Shown here: piece after piece, positions 38,867 through 46,824 of the stretch
Position numbering within the stretch: position 1 is the stretch's first letter
Layout of the letters: each line of letters begins with the position of its first letter
Origin: Clavibacter sp. B3I6
Lineage (GTDB): Bacteria; Actinomycetota; Actinomycetes; Actinomycetales; Microbacteriaceae
Length of the DNA: 64,000 nt
Direction: 5' to 3'
NCBI RefSeq assembly: GCF_030816895.1
Contig: NZ_JAUSYL010000001.1
Span: forward strand, 1,240,001 to 1,304,000
Made by a program: the position numbers and the translations under genes
Notes under the pieces: model-generated
Database searches by the model: none
Told to the model about the DNA's origin: nothing
The model's input: only the letters and a program-made list of their open reading frames with translations

Positions 38867-40900
38867 ATGTCCACGAACCCCGAATCGCCCGAGCCCGGAT
38901 CCCGGAGCGCCGCCGCACGCGACCACGACGAGGAGGGTGCGACGAGCGCGTCCCGCCCGTCCGCGGCGCCCGATCCCGGCCCCGTCCACCCGCCGTCGGA
39001 CGCGTTCCGCGCGACGCGCGTCGCCGACGAGTCCCTGGCCGAGGCCGCCGCCGCCGACCGCCTCGCGTTCTGGGCCGACCGGGCCCGCGAGCTCGTGACC
39101 TGGGAGACCCCGTTCGAGACGGTGCTCGACTGGTCGGACGCCCCCGTCGCGCGCTGGTTCCCCGAGGGACGCCTCAACGTCGCGTACAACTGCCTCGACC
39201 GGCATGTGCTGGCCGGGCACGGCGACCGCGTGGCGCTGCACTGGGAGGGCGAGCCGGGCGACACCCGCGACCTCACCTACGCCGAGCTCACGGCCGAGGT
39301 CAAGCGCGCCGCCAACGCCCTCCGAGACCTGGGCGTGGGCGCCGGCGATCGCGTCGCGATCTACCTCCCGATGATCCCCGAGGCGGTCGTCGCGATGCTG
39401 GCCGTCGCGCGCATCGGAGCCGTGCACTCGGTCGTCTTCGGCGGCTTCAGCGCGGAGAGCCTCCGCGCCCGCATCGACGACGCCGAGGCGCGCGTGGTCA
39501 TCACGGCGGACGGCGGCTGGCGCAAGGGCAAGGTCTTCCCGCTGAAGCCCGCCGTCGACGCGGCGCTCGTCGGCTCGGCGGGGTCCGTCGAGCACGTCCT
39601 CGTCGTCAAGCGCGGCGAGAACGAGGTGGACTGGGACGACGCGCGCGACCTCTGGTGGCACGAGCGCGTCGCCGCGGCGGACGCGGAGCACGAGGCGGAG
39701 GCGTTCGAGGCCGAGCACCCCCTCTTCATCCTCTACACGAGCGGCACGACCGGGAAGCCGAAGGGGATCCTGCACACCTCCGGCGGGTACCTCACCCAGG
39801 TCGCCTACACGCACCGCAACGTCTTCGACCTGCACCCGGAGACCGACGTCTACTGGTGCACGGCCGACGTCGGCTGGGTCACCGGCCACAGCTACGTCGT
39901 CTACGGGCCGCTCGCGAACGGCGCCACGCAGGTGATCTACGAGGGCACGCCCGACACCCCGGAGCCCGGGCGCTGGTGGGACATCGTGGAGAAGCACGGG
40001 GTGACGATCCTCTACGCGGCCCCGACGGCGATCCGCTCCTTCATGAAGACGGGACGCGAGATCCCGGACGCCCGCGACCTCTCCTCCATCCGGCTGCTCG
40101 GCTCCGTCGGCGAGCCCATCAACCCGGAGGCCTGGCGCTGGTACCGCGACGTGATCGGCGGCGGCGACGTCCCCGTGGTCGACACGTGGTGGCAGACGGA
40201 GACCGGCGGCATCATGATCTCCGCCCTGCCGGGCGTCACGGCGACCAAGCCCGGATCCGCGCAGGCGCCGATCCCCGGCATCTCGGTCGCGGTGGTCGAC
40301 GACCAGGGCGAGCCGGTGGCGCGCGGCGAGAGCGGCCTCCTGGTCGTGACGGAGCCCTGGCCCGGCATGCTGCGCGGCATCTGGGGCGACCCGGAGCGCT
40401 ACCGCGAGACCTACTGGGACCGCTTCGGCGACCGCTACTTCGCGGGCGACGGCGCCCGGCTCGACGAGGACGGCGACATCTGGCTCCTCGGCCGCGTGGA
40501 CGACGTGATGAACGTCTCCGGCCACCGCCTGTCCACCGCGGAGATCGAGTCGTCGCTCGTCGCGCACCCGTACGTGGCCGAGGCCGCCGTCGTGGGCGCC
40601 TCCGACGAGGCGACGGGGCAGGCCGTGGTGGCCTTCGTGATCCTCCGCACCGCCGAGGCGAGCGCGCTCGGCGACGAGGACCCGAACGAGGTGCTGCGCA
40701 AGCACGTATCCGACCAGATCGGCGCGATCGCGAAGCCGCGGCGCGTGTTCGTGGTGCAGGAGCTGCCCAAGACGCGCTCCGGGAAGATCATGCGCCGGCT
40801 CCTGCGCGACGTGGCGGAGGGGCGGGCCGTCGGCGACACCACCACGCTCGCGGACACGCAGGTGATGCAGGTCATCACGGAGCGGATGAGCGCCGGCTGA
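38867..40900 (+). CDS. acsA: Acetyl-CoA synthetase (AMP-forming)
   Basis: A 677-residue enzyme that activates acetate to acetyl-CoA. A Ser/Pro-rich leader of about 40 residues precedes the core. Motifs are YTSGTTGKPKG near 290-300, VDTWWQTETGG, and the C-terminal PKTRSGKIMRR with the regulatory acetylated Lys near 638. The ATG at 38867 is preferred because GGAGAGG lies six bases before it; another ATG at 38861 would sit too close. Confidence 0.94.
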   Translation: MSTNPESPEPGSRSAAARDHDEEGATSASRPSAAPDPGPVHPPSDAFRATRVADESLAEAAAADRLAFWADRARELVTWETPFETVLDWSDAPVARWFPEGRLNVAYNCLDRHVLAGHGDRVALHWEGEPGDTRDLTYAELTAEVKRAANALRDLGVGAGDRVAIYLPMIPEAVVAMLAVARIGAVHSVVFGGFSAESLRARIDDAEARVVITADGGWRKGKVFPLKPAVDAALVGSAGSVEHVLVVKRGENEVDWDDARDLWWHERVAAADAEHEAEAFEAEHPLFILYTSGTTGKPKGILHTSGGYLTQVAYTHRNVFDLHPETDVYWCTADVGWVTGHSYVVYGPLANGATQVIYEGTPDTPEPGRWWDIVEKHGVTILYAAPTAIRSFMKTGREIPDARDLSSIRLLGSVGEPINPEAWRWYRDVIGGGDVPVVDTWWQTETGGIMISALPGVTATKPGSAQAPIPGISVAVVDDQGEPVARGESGLLVVTEPWPGMLRGIWGDPERYRETYWDRFGDRYFAGDGARLDEDGDIWLLGRVDDVMNVSGHRLSTAEIESSLVAHPYVAEAAVVGASDEATGQAVVAFVILRTAEASALGDEDPNEVLRKHVSDQIGAIAKPRRVFVVQELPKTRSGKIMRRLLRDVAEGRAVGDTTTLADTQVMQVITERMSAG

Positions 40901-40919
40901 CGCGGGACCGGCGGGAACG

Positions 40920-40955
40920 GCAGGAGGGCCGGGTGCATGCACCCGGCCCTCCTGC
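40920..40955. terminator. Perfect 36-base palindrome, bidirectional terminator
   Basis: An 18-base arm (40920-40937) is perfectly repeated in reverse complement (40938-40955), between convergent acs and ridA. In RNA it would form a very stable hairpin. Confidence 0.85.
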
Positions 40956-40978
40956 GTGCCCGCCGCGGCGGTCCGGTG

Positions 40979-41443
40979 CTAGTCGACCAGCGCCACCACG
41001 AGCTCGACCTCGACGGGAGAGCCGAGCGGGAGCTCCGCGACGCCCACGGCGGAGCGCGCGTGGATGCCGGCGTCGCCGAGGATCTCCCCCAGCACCTCGC
41101 TCGCGCCGTTGATCACGCCGGGCTGGCCGGTGAAGCCCTCGGCCGAGGCGACGAAGCCCGTGACCTTCACGACGCGGGCGATGCGGTCGATGCCGCCGGC
41201 CGCGGCCGCCGCTGCGGCGAGGCCGTTCAGGGCGCAGGTGCGGGCGTGCCCCTTCGCGTCCTCGGCCGACACCTCGGCGCCGACCTTGCCGGTCGCGGCG
41301 AGCGCGCCGTCGACGAAGGGCAGCTGGCCGCTCGTGTAGACGAGGCCGCCGTGCGCGACGGCGGGGACGTAGGCCGCGACGGGCGCCGCGACCGCGGGCA
41401 GCTCGATGCCGAGCTCGGCGAGGCGGTCGGAGATCGCGCCCAT
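40979..41443 (-). CDS. RidA family enamine/imine deaminase
   Basis: A 154-residue RidA/YjgF/Rv3678c-like protein that clears reactive enamines from PLP enzymes. Motifs include YVPAVAHGGLVYTSGQLP, CALNGLAAAAAAAGG and the end ELPLGSPVEVELVVALVD. The usual active Arg of RidA (CRAK) is not evident; the region reads GHARTCALNGL, so it is an YjgF-like branch with different activity. The ATG overlaps the stop of the upstream DUF4177 gene by one base. An open frame from 41626 is an artefact of the frameshift there. Confidence 0.88.
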   Translation of the reverse strand: MGAISDRLAELGIELPAVAAPVAAYVPAVAHGGLVYTSGQLPFVDGALAATGKVGAEVSAEDAKGHARTCALNGLAAAAAAAGGIDRIARVVKVTGFVASAEGFTGQPGVINGASEVLGEILGDAGIHARSAVGVAELPLGSPVEVELVVALVD

Positions 41444-41626
41444 CAGGCGCCGTGCTCCGCGCCGGCGACGGGCCGCTTCATGTACGCGACGAGGCCGCCC
41501 TCGGGGGCCGGTCACGACCTGCACGAGCTCCCAGCCCTGCGATCCCCACGTGTTGAGGATGGCGGCCGTGTTGTGGATCATCAGCGGCGTGGTGAGGTAC
41601 TCCCACTGCCCGGGCGTTGCGGTCAT
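41443..41626 (-). pseudogene. DUF4177-type small protein, split by a +1 frameshift
   Basis: The first 40 residues read MTATPGQWEYLTTPLM and NTWGSQGWELVQVVTG, typical of DUF4177 proteins. The expected end (PEGGLVAYMKRP and on to AEHGA) is one base out of phase. An extra C in the five-C run at about 41513-41517 (plus-strand GGGGG) explains it, and 184 bases is 3n+1. The stop overlaps the ridA start (TGATG), and AAGGAG precedes the ATG. Left uncorrected, the frame fuses into ridA. Function unknown; linkage to ridA and PASTA PBPs is conserved in actinobacteria. Confidence 0.85.
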
Positions 41627-41731
41627 CTCGGCTCCTTGCCGGTCGGGTCTGGACGCGGGACGGGATGGGCGCGGGCTGCCGGCTCACAGGTCTCACGGGT
41701 TCCCATACACCCTTCCCGTACTCTGGAGTCT

Positions 41732-44281
41732 ATGTCTGCTTCGAAGAACACGCCCGGCCGTGTCGCCGCCGCCCTCACGGGCGTCCTCGGCATGAGCGCC
41801 GTGGCCGGTGTCCTCGTCGCGGCGATGGTCACCCCGGCCATCGCCGTCACGAGCCTCGCGGCCAACAACACCATCGGGCTCTTCGAGGACCTGCCGGACT
41901 ACCTGCAGATCGACAACCTGGCCCAGAAGACGGAGCTGTACGCGACGCAGGGCGGCCAGCCCGTCAAGTTCGCCGAGTTCTACGCGCAGAACCGCCAGGA
42001 GGTGAGCTGGGACGAGGTGTCCGACAACGCCAAGGCCGCGGCCGTCGACACGGAGGACCCCCGCTTCTACGAGCACGGCGGCGTGGACGTGCAGTCCACG
42101 TTCCGCGCGCTGGCGCAGAACGTCATCGGCGGCGGCGTCCAGTCGGGCGCCAGCACCATCACCATGCAGTACGTGAAGAACGTGCTCGTGCAGAAGGCGG
42201 AGACCCTCGCCGAGACGGATCCCGAGGCGGGCAAGAAGGCGTACGCCGAGGCGACCCAGGAGTCGACCGCGCGCAAGCTCAAGGAGATGCGCCTCGCCAT
42301 CGGCCTGGAGAAGAAGTTCTCGAAGAACGACATCCTGCTCGGCTACCTCAACATCGCGAACTACGGCGGCACCGTCTACGGCATCGAGTCGGCCGCGAGG
42401 TACTACTACGGCGTGTCCGCGAAGGATCTCAGCATCGCCCAGGCGGCCAGCCTCGTCGCCACCGTGAACTACCCGACCGCGCTCCGCGTCGACGACCCCG
42501 ACAACCTCGAGGCGAACAAGGAGCGGCGCGACGTCCTCATCGGCAACATGCTGAAGCACAACAGCATCACGCAGGAGCAGCACGACGAGGCGGTCGCCAC
42601 GCCCGTGACCCCGGTCATCACGCCGTCGGTCAGCGGCTGCACCGCCGCGCAGCCGGCGAGCGCCGCCTACTTCTGCGACGCCGTCAAGTACACGGTCGAG
42701 AAGTCGAAGGAGTTCGGCGCGAACCCCGACGAGGCCCGCCGCAACCTCAACCGCAACGGCTACAGGATCTACACGACCCTGAACCTCGACCTGCAGGCCA
42801 AGGCCACGGACGACATGCGCAAGCAGATCCCCACCACCATGAACAGCATCGACGTGGGCTCGGCCATGACGAGCGTGGAGGCGAAGACCGGCCGCGTGAT
42901 CGCGATGGTGCAGAACACCGACTACGGCAACGAGGGCGCGGGCGTGACCAGCGTCAACTACAACACCGACCAGGACATGGGCGGTTCCCGCGGCTTCCAG
43001 GTGGGCTCGACCTACAAGATCGTCACGCTCCTCGACTGGTTGAAGGAGGGGCACTCGGTGAACGAGGTCGTCCGGTCGTCCAACGGGACCTGGACGGGAC
43101 GGGACTTCCGGAACTCCTGCGGCGGTGGCAACTCGGCCGGCGACTCCCTGACGGTCACCAACGACGGCGCGGCCCCGGGGCCCAACCGCACGGTCATGTC
43201 GGGCACGGCGAACTCCACCAACACGGCCTTCATGGCGATGGCCAGCGAGCTGGACCTGTGCGGGCTGGCGCAGACGGCCACGGACATCGGCATCCACAAC
43301 GCCACGGGCAAGCCGCTGTCGAACCTCATCTCGGACATCATCGGCTCGGGTGGCAACACCATCGCGCCGCTGACCATGGCCTCGGCCTACGCGACCGTGG
43401 CCAACGACGGCACCACCTGCACCCCGATCCTGATCGACAAGGTCGTCCTCCCGGACGACACCGAGATCACGCCGCCCTCCGCCAACTGCCGCGAGGCCGT
43501 GAGCCCGGATGTCGCGCACACCGCCGCGTACGCGCTGGCCGGGGTCATGAGCGCCACGGGCGCCCCCGCGAACACGAACGACGGCACGCCGCTCATCGGC
43601 AAGACGGGCACCACCGACAAGGCCAAGGACACCTGGTTCGTCGGATCCAGCAGCGAGGTCACCACGGCGATCTGGGTGGGCAGCTCGTCGGGTCAGCAGA
43701 TCCGCCAGCGGAACACCAAGCTCCCCGGCGGCCAGCTCATGTCGACCGCGCGCTTCGCCGTGTGGAAGCCGTTCATGCAGTCCGTGAACGCCGTCTACAA
43801 GGGCCAGGCGTTCCCCGGACCCGCCGCCGAGCTCACGAAGACGCCCACCGTGCAGGTGCCGGACGTGGAGGGCATGTCGCCCGCCGCCGCCCAGTCGGCC
43901 ATCGAGGCCGCGGGCCTGAGCTTCGCCCAGGGCGGCGAGCGCTCCTCCTCGAGCGTCCCCGCCGGGCAGGTCAGCGGATCCGATCCGGGTGCCGGCGCGA
44001 ACGCGGCCCGCGGATCCACCGTGACGGTGTTCACGAGCAGCGGCCCCGACCAGAGCCAGCAGCAGACCGAGCAGCAGCCGACCGCCGCGGGCATCGTCCC
44101 CGACGTCCGGGGCCAGAACATGGTCACCGCCCGCCAGGCGCTCCGCGCGGCCGGCTTCGACGTGACCTACGCGCAGGAGCAGGTGCAGGACAACTCGCAG
44201 ATCGGCAAGGCCACCCGCACGGAGCCGGCCGCGGGCGAGCCGAGCAGCGGTCCCGTCACCCTGTTCGTGGGACGCACCTGA
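41732..44281 (+). CDS. Class A penicillin-binding protein with PASTA domains (PonA2-like)
   Basis: An 849-residue bifunctional transglycosylase/transpeptidase for peptidoglycan synthesis. One membrane anchor lies at about 13-35. The GT51 motif EDPRFYEHGG is at about 108-117, with ASTITMQYVKN following. The transpeptidase has Ser426 in STYK, S495-T-N497, and KTGTT at 624. Two PASTA domains at about 707-772 and 786-848 end the protein. PASTA domains bind peptidoglycan fragments. GGAG lies four bases before the ATG. Next is a metallophosphoesterase gene (TGATG overlap), as in M. tuberculosis ponA2-Rv3683. Confidence 0.93.
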   Translation: MSASKNTPGRVAAALTGVLGMSAVAGVLVAAMVTPAIAVTSLAANNTIGLFEDLPDYLQIDNLAQKTELYATQGGQPVKFAEFYAQNRQEVSWDEVSDNAKAAAVDTEDPRFYEHGGVDVQSTFRALAQNVIGGGVQSGASTITMQYVKNVLVQKAETLAETDPEAGKKAYAEATQESTARKLKEMRLAIGLEKKFSKNDILLGYLNIANYGGTVYGIESAARYYYGVSAKDLSIAQAASLVATVNYPTALRVDDPDNLEANKERRDVLIGNMLKHNSITQEQHDEAVATPVTPVITPSVSGCTAAQPASAAYFCDAVKYTVEKSKEFGANPDEARRNLNRNGYRIYTTLNLDLQAKATDDMRKQIPTTMNSIDVGSAMTSVEAKTGRVIAMVQNTDYGNEGAGVTSVNYNTDQDMGGSRGFQVGSTYKIVTLLDWLKEGHSVNEVVRSSNGTWTGRDFRNSCGGGNSAGDSLTVTNDGAAPGPNRTVMSGTANSTNTAFMAMASELDLCGLAQTATDIGIHNATGKPLSNLISDIIGSGGNTIAPLTMASAYATVANDGTTCTPILIDKVVLPDDTEITPPSANCREAVSPDVAHTAAYALAGVMSATGAPANTNDGTPLIGKTGTTDKAKDTWFVGSSSEVTTAIWVGSSSGQQIRQRNTKLPGGQLMSTARFAVWKPFMQSVNAVYKGQAFPGPAAELTKTPTVQVPDVEGMSPAAAQSAIEAAGLSFAQGGERSSSSVPAGQVSGSDPGAGANAARGSTVTVFTSSGPDQSQQQTEQQPTAAGIVPDVRGQNMVTARQALRAAGFDVTYAQEQVQDNSQIGKATRTEPAAGEPSSGPVTLFVGRT

Positions 44282-45225
44282 TGGGCGTGCTCGGAACGCT
44301 CGCCCGCACCGCGGGCGGCGTCGTCGCCGCAGGGGCGGCGGTCTTCGCGTACGCGTCGTTCTACGAGCGGCGCCGCTTCACGCTCCGCGAGGTCACCGTC
44401 CCGGTGCTCCCCGTCGGCGCCGACCCCATCCGCGTGCTGCACCTGTCCGACATGCACATGGCGCCGTGGCAGCACAAGAAGCAGCGATGGGTGCGCGAGC
44501 TCGCGGCACTCCAGCCGGACCTCGTCGTCGACACGGGCGACAACACGGGTCACGAACAGGGCATCGCGGCCGTCGAGGAGACGCTCGAGGCGTTCCGCGG
44601 GATCCCCGGCGTCTTCGTGCACGGCTCGAACGACTACTACGGGCCGACGCCCAAGAACCCGTTCAAGTACTTCACCGCGGACACGCACGCCACCCAGCGC
44701 CCGGCGGACCTCGACCTCGCGCGCCTCGAGCGGCTCTACGCATCGCTCGGCTGGGTCGACCTCAACAACGCCGCGGGGGCGATCGAGGTCAACGGCACGC
44801 TGCTCGAGTTCTTCGGCGTCGACGACCCGCACCGCGACTTCGACCACCTCGAGGCGCTCCCGGGTGCGCTCGAGGCGCTGCGCGAGGACGGCGACGCCTA
44901 CCAGGGATCCTCCGCCGCGCCCGTGGTCTCCGTCGGCGTCGCGCACGCTCCCTACCGCCGCGTCCTCGACTCCTTCGTCACCAACGGCGCCCGCATGATC
45001 TTCGCCGGTCACACGCACGGCGGGCAGGTCTGCGTGCCGGGCTACGGGGCGCTCGTCACCAACTGCGACATCCCCCGCCGGCAGGTGAAGGGCCTCAGCG
45101 TCTGGCCGCACGCCGACCGCGCCGCCTACCTGCACGTGAGCGCCGGCCTCGGCACCTCGATCTACTCGCCCGTGCGCTTCGCGTGCTTCCCCGAGGCCAC
45201 GCTCCTCACGCTCACGGCGGTCTGA
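44281..45225 (+). CDS. Metallophosphoesterase (Rv3683-like)
   Basis: A 314-residue calcineurin-fold enzyme with an N-terminal hydrophobic anchor at about 6-27. Metal motifs are HLSDMHMAP (Asp57, His59), [18 protein letters not shown] in place of the usual [13 protein letters not shown] and FAGHTHGGQ. It probably acts at the membrane on a phospho-substrate of the envelope. Its coupling to the PBP gene suggests a wall-related role, which is an inference. Confidence 0.88.
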   Translation: MGVLGTLARTAGGVVAAGAAVFAYASFYERRRFTLREVTVPVLPVGADPIRVLHLSDMHMAPWQHKKQRWVRELAALQPDLVVDTGDNTGHEQGIAAVEETLEAFRGIPGVFVHGSNDYYGPTPKNPFKYFTADTHATQRPADLDLARLERLYASLGWVDLNNAAGAIEVNGTLLEFFGVDDPHRDFDHLEALPGALEALREDGDAYQGSSAAPVVSVGVAHAPYRRVLDSFVTNGARMIFAGHTHGGQVCVPGYGALVTNCDIPRRQVKGLSVWPHADRAAYLHVSAGLGTSIYSPVRFACFPEATLLTLTAV

Positions 45226-45288
45226 CCGCGCGAGGCGTACTCGGGAGCCCGGATCATCGGGTATCGTAGAGCCCGGCCCTCGGGCCAT

Positions 45289-45362
<74 letters not shown>

Positions 45363-45397
45363 CACACCGCCTCCTCGAGGCACAGCACGAAAGGCAC

Positions 45398-45439
45398 CAC
45401 GACGAAGGGCCGCTCCTCCGGGAGCGGCCCTTCGTCGTG
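45398..45439. terminator. Strong hairpin terminator
   Basis: A perfect 19-bp stem (45398-45416 with 45421-45439) with loop TCCG lies between the tRNA and the convergent acyltransferase gene, so it could serve both. Confidence 0.9.
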
Positions 45440-45482
45440 CCGGACGCGCAGCTCCCCAGCAGGGCGGACGTCGCCGTGCGGC

Positions 45483-46688
45483 CTAGCGCGAGCCGGGCTT
45501 CAGCCGGAGCGCCGGCCGTTCGATGGCGTAGTACGTCGCCGCCGCGAGCACCAGGGTCACCGCGCCCACCACCAGCGTGTTGAGGGCGAAGCCGCCGAGC
45601 GTGTCCGGCAGGACCAGGCCCGCGCGGCGCAGGAAGCGGATCACCGGCAGGTGCCAGAGGTACACGCTGAACGAGATCGTGCCGAGCCACGCGATCCAGC
45701 GGAGCTCGAGGACGCGCGTGACCGGGCCGAGCGATCCCCCGCGCCGCGGCAGGGCCACGAGGAGCAGGAGCAGGGCGCACGACGCCGCCACGACGCTCTC
45801 CTCGAAGGCGCCCACGGGGACCACCGAGGCCACGATGACGAGGGCGGCGGCGACGATCCCGGCGGGCACGCGCCAGGCCGCCACGCGGTCGCGGAGGCGC
45901 TCGTCCGCGGACAGGGTCAGCAGGATCACGGCCGCCGCCATCCCGTAGGAGAACAGGTCGGCGTGCACGAGGATGCTGCGGTTGGCGACCGCCTCCCACG
46001 TGGCGCCCCACTCGCTGGCGAGGCGGCCGCGGTGCCCGAGCGGCGCCTGCGCGATGGTCGACCAGACCTTGCCGGCCACGCCGACGAGCAGCAGGGCCGC
46101 GGCGGGGGCGAGGGCGCGGATCCACGTCGCCCGCCCGCGGAGGAGGCGCGCCGCGAGGAGCGCCACGACGGGCAGCACGACGTAGAAGGACACCTCGACC
46201 GCCAGGGTCCAGGCGACCTCGATGCCGCTGCGGAGCGTCCGCGGCGTGTAGCCCTGCAGCAGCAGGGCGTTGAGGAGGGTGTCGACGGGGCCGAGGGCGC
46301 CCACCGCGATGCCGGCGTCGCGGGCCTCCCGCGGCAGGACCGCCACGCGGAGAACGAGGCTCACGAGGAGCAGCACGACGACGTAGCCGGGGAACACGCG
46401 CAGGGCCCGGTTGGCGGCGTAGCGCGAGAGCCGCGGCATCGGCCCGCCCTGCACGAGCGCGCGCGCGAACGGCAGGAACAGCAGGAAGCCGCTGAGGACG
46501 AAGAACAGCGTGACGCCGTGGCTGAAGAAGGCCACCTCGCCGACGAGGGGGATGTCGGTCGTCGGCCGGGCCAGCTGGCGCTGCACGTGGTACAGCAGCA
46601 CCGCGACGGCCGCGATGCCGCGGAGGCCCTCGATGCCGGGCAGGAGCGTGCGCACGCGCGCGGGTGCGGACGTCGGGGTCCCGGTCAT
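45483..46688 (-). CDS. Acyltransferase-3 family membrane protein
   Basis: A 401-residue integral membrane protein with about ten hydrophobic segments. The family signature LPGIEGLRGIAAVAVLLYHV opens the protein, and conserved Arg and His residues follow. Members acetylate or acylate exported glycans, including peptidoglycan (OatA-like), lipids and antibiotics. It has no extra SGNH domain. Placement between two PBP genes suggests a wall glycan substrate, which is an inference. Confidence 0.88.
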   Translation of the reverse strand: MTGTPTSAPARVRTLLPGIEGLRGIAAVAVLLYHVQRQLARPTTDIPLVGEVAFFSHGVTLFFVLSGFLLFLPFARALVQGGPMPRLSRYAANRALRVFPGYVVVLLLVSLVLRVAVLPREARDAGIAVGALGPVDTLLNALLLQGYTPRTLRSGIEVAWTLAVEVSFYVVLPVVALLAARLLRGRATWIRALAPAAALLLVGVAGKVWSTIAQAPLGHRGRLASEWGATWEAVANRSILVHADLFSYGMAAAVILLTLSADERLRDRVAAWRVPAGIVAAALVIVASVVPVGAFEESVVAASCALLLLLVALPRRGGSLGPVTRVLELRWIAWLGTISFSVYLWHLPVIRFLRRAGLVLPDTLGGFALNTLVVGAVTLVLAAATYYAIERPALRLKPGSR

Positions 46689-46766
46689 GGTGGCCTTCCC
46701 GGGTCGGTGGAGCGGCGGTCGTCCAGTCTACGAGGCGCCCCCGGGGACGCCGGAGGGCGGACAGCA

Positions 46767-46798
46767 CGACGGCCGCCGCCCGGAGGCGACGGCCGTCG
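46767..46798. terminator. Terminator of the second PBP gene
   Basis: Nine-base arms CGACGGCCG (46767-46775) and CGGCCGTCG (46790-46798) lie 27-58 bases after the stop, with an inner partial stem. Confidence 0.7.
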
Positions 46799-46824
46799 GC
46801 GCGCGCTCCCCATCGAGCGCGGGC

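Noticed and set aside
40979..41626. A single RidA protein of 215 residues
   Set aside because: The first 40 residues are a DUF4177 protein, joined by a frameshift; ridA starts at 41443.
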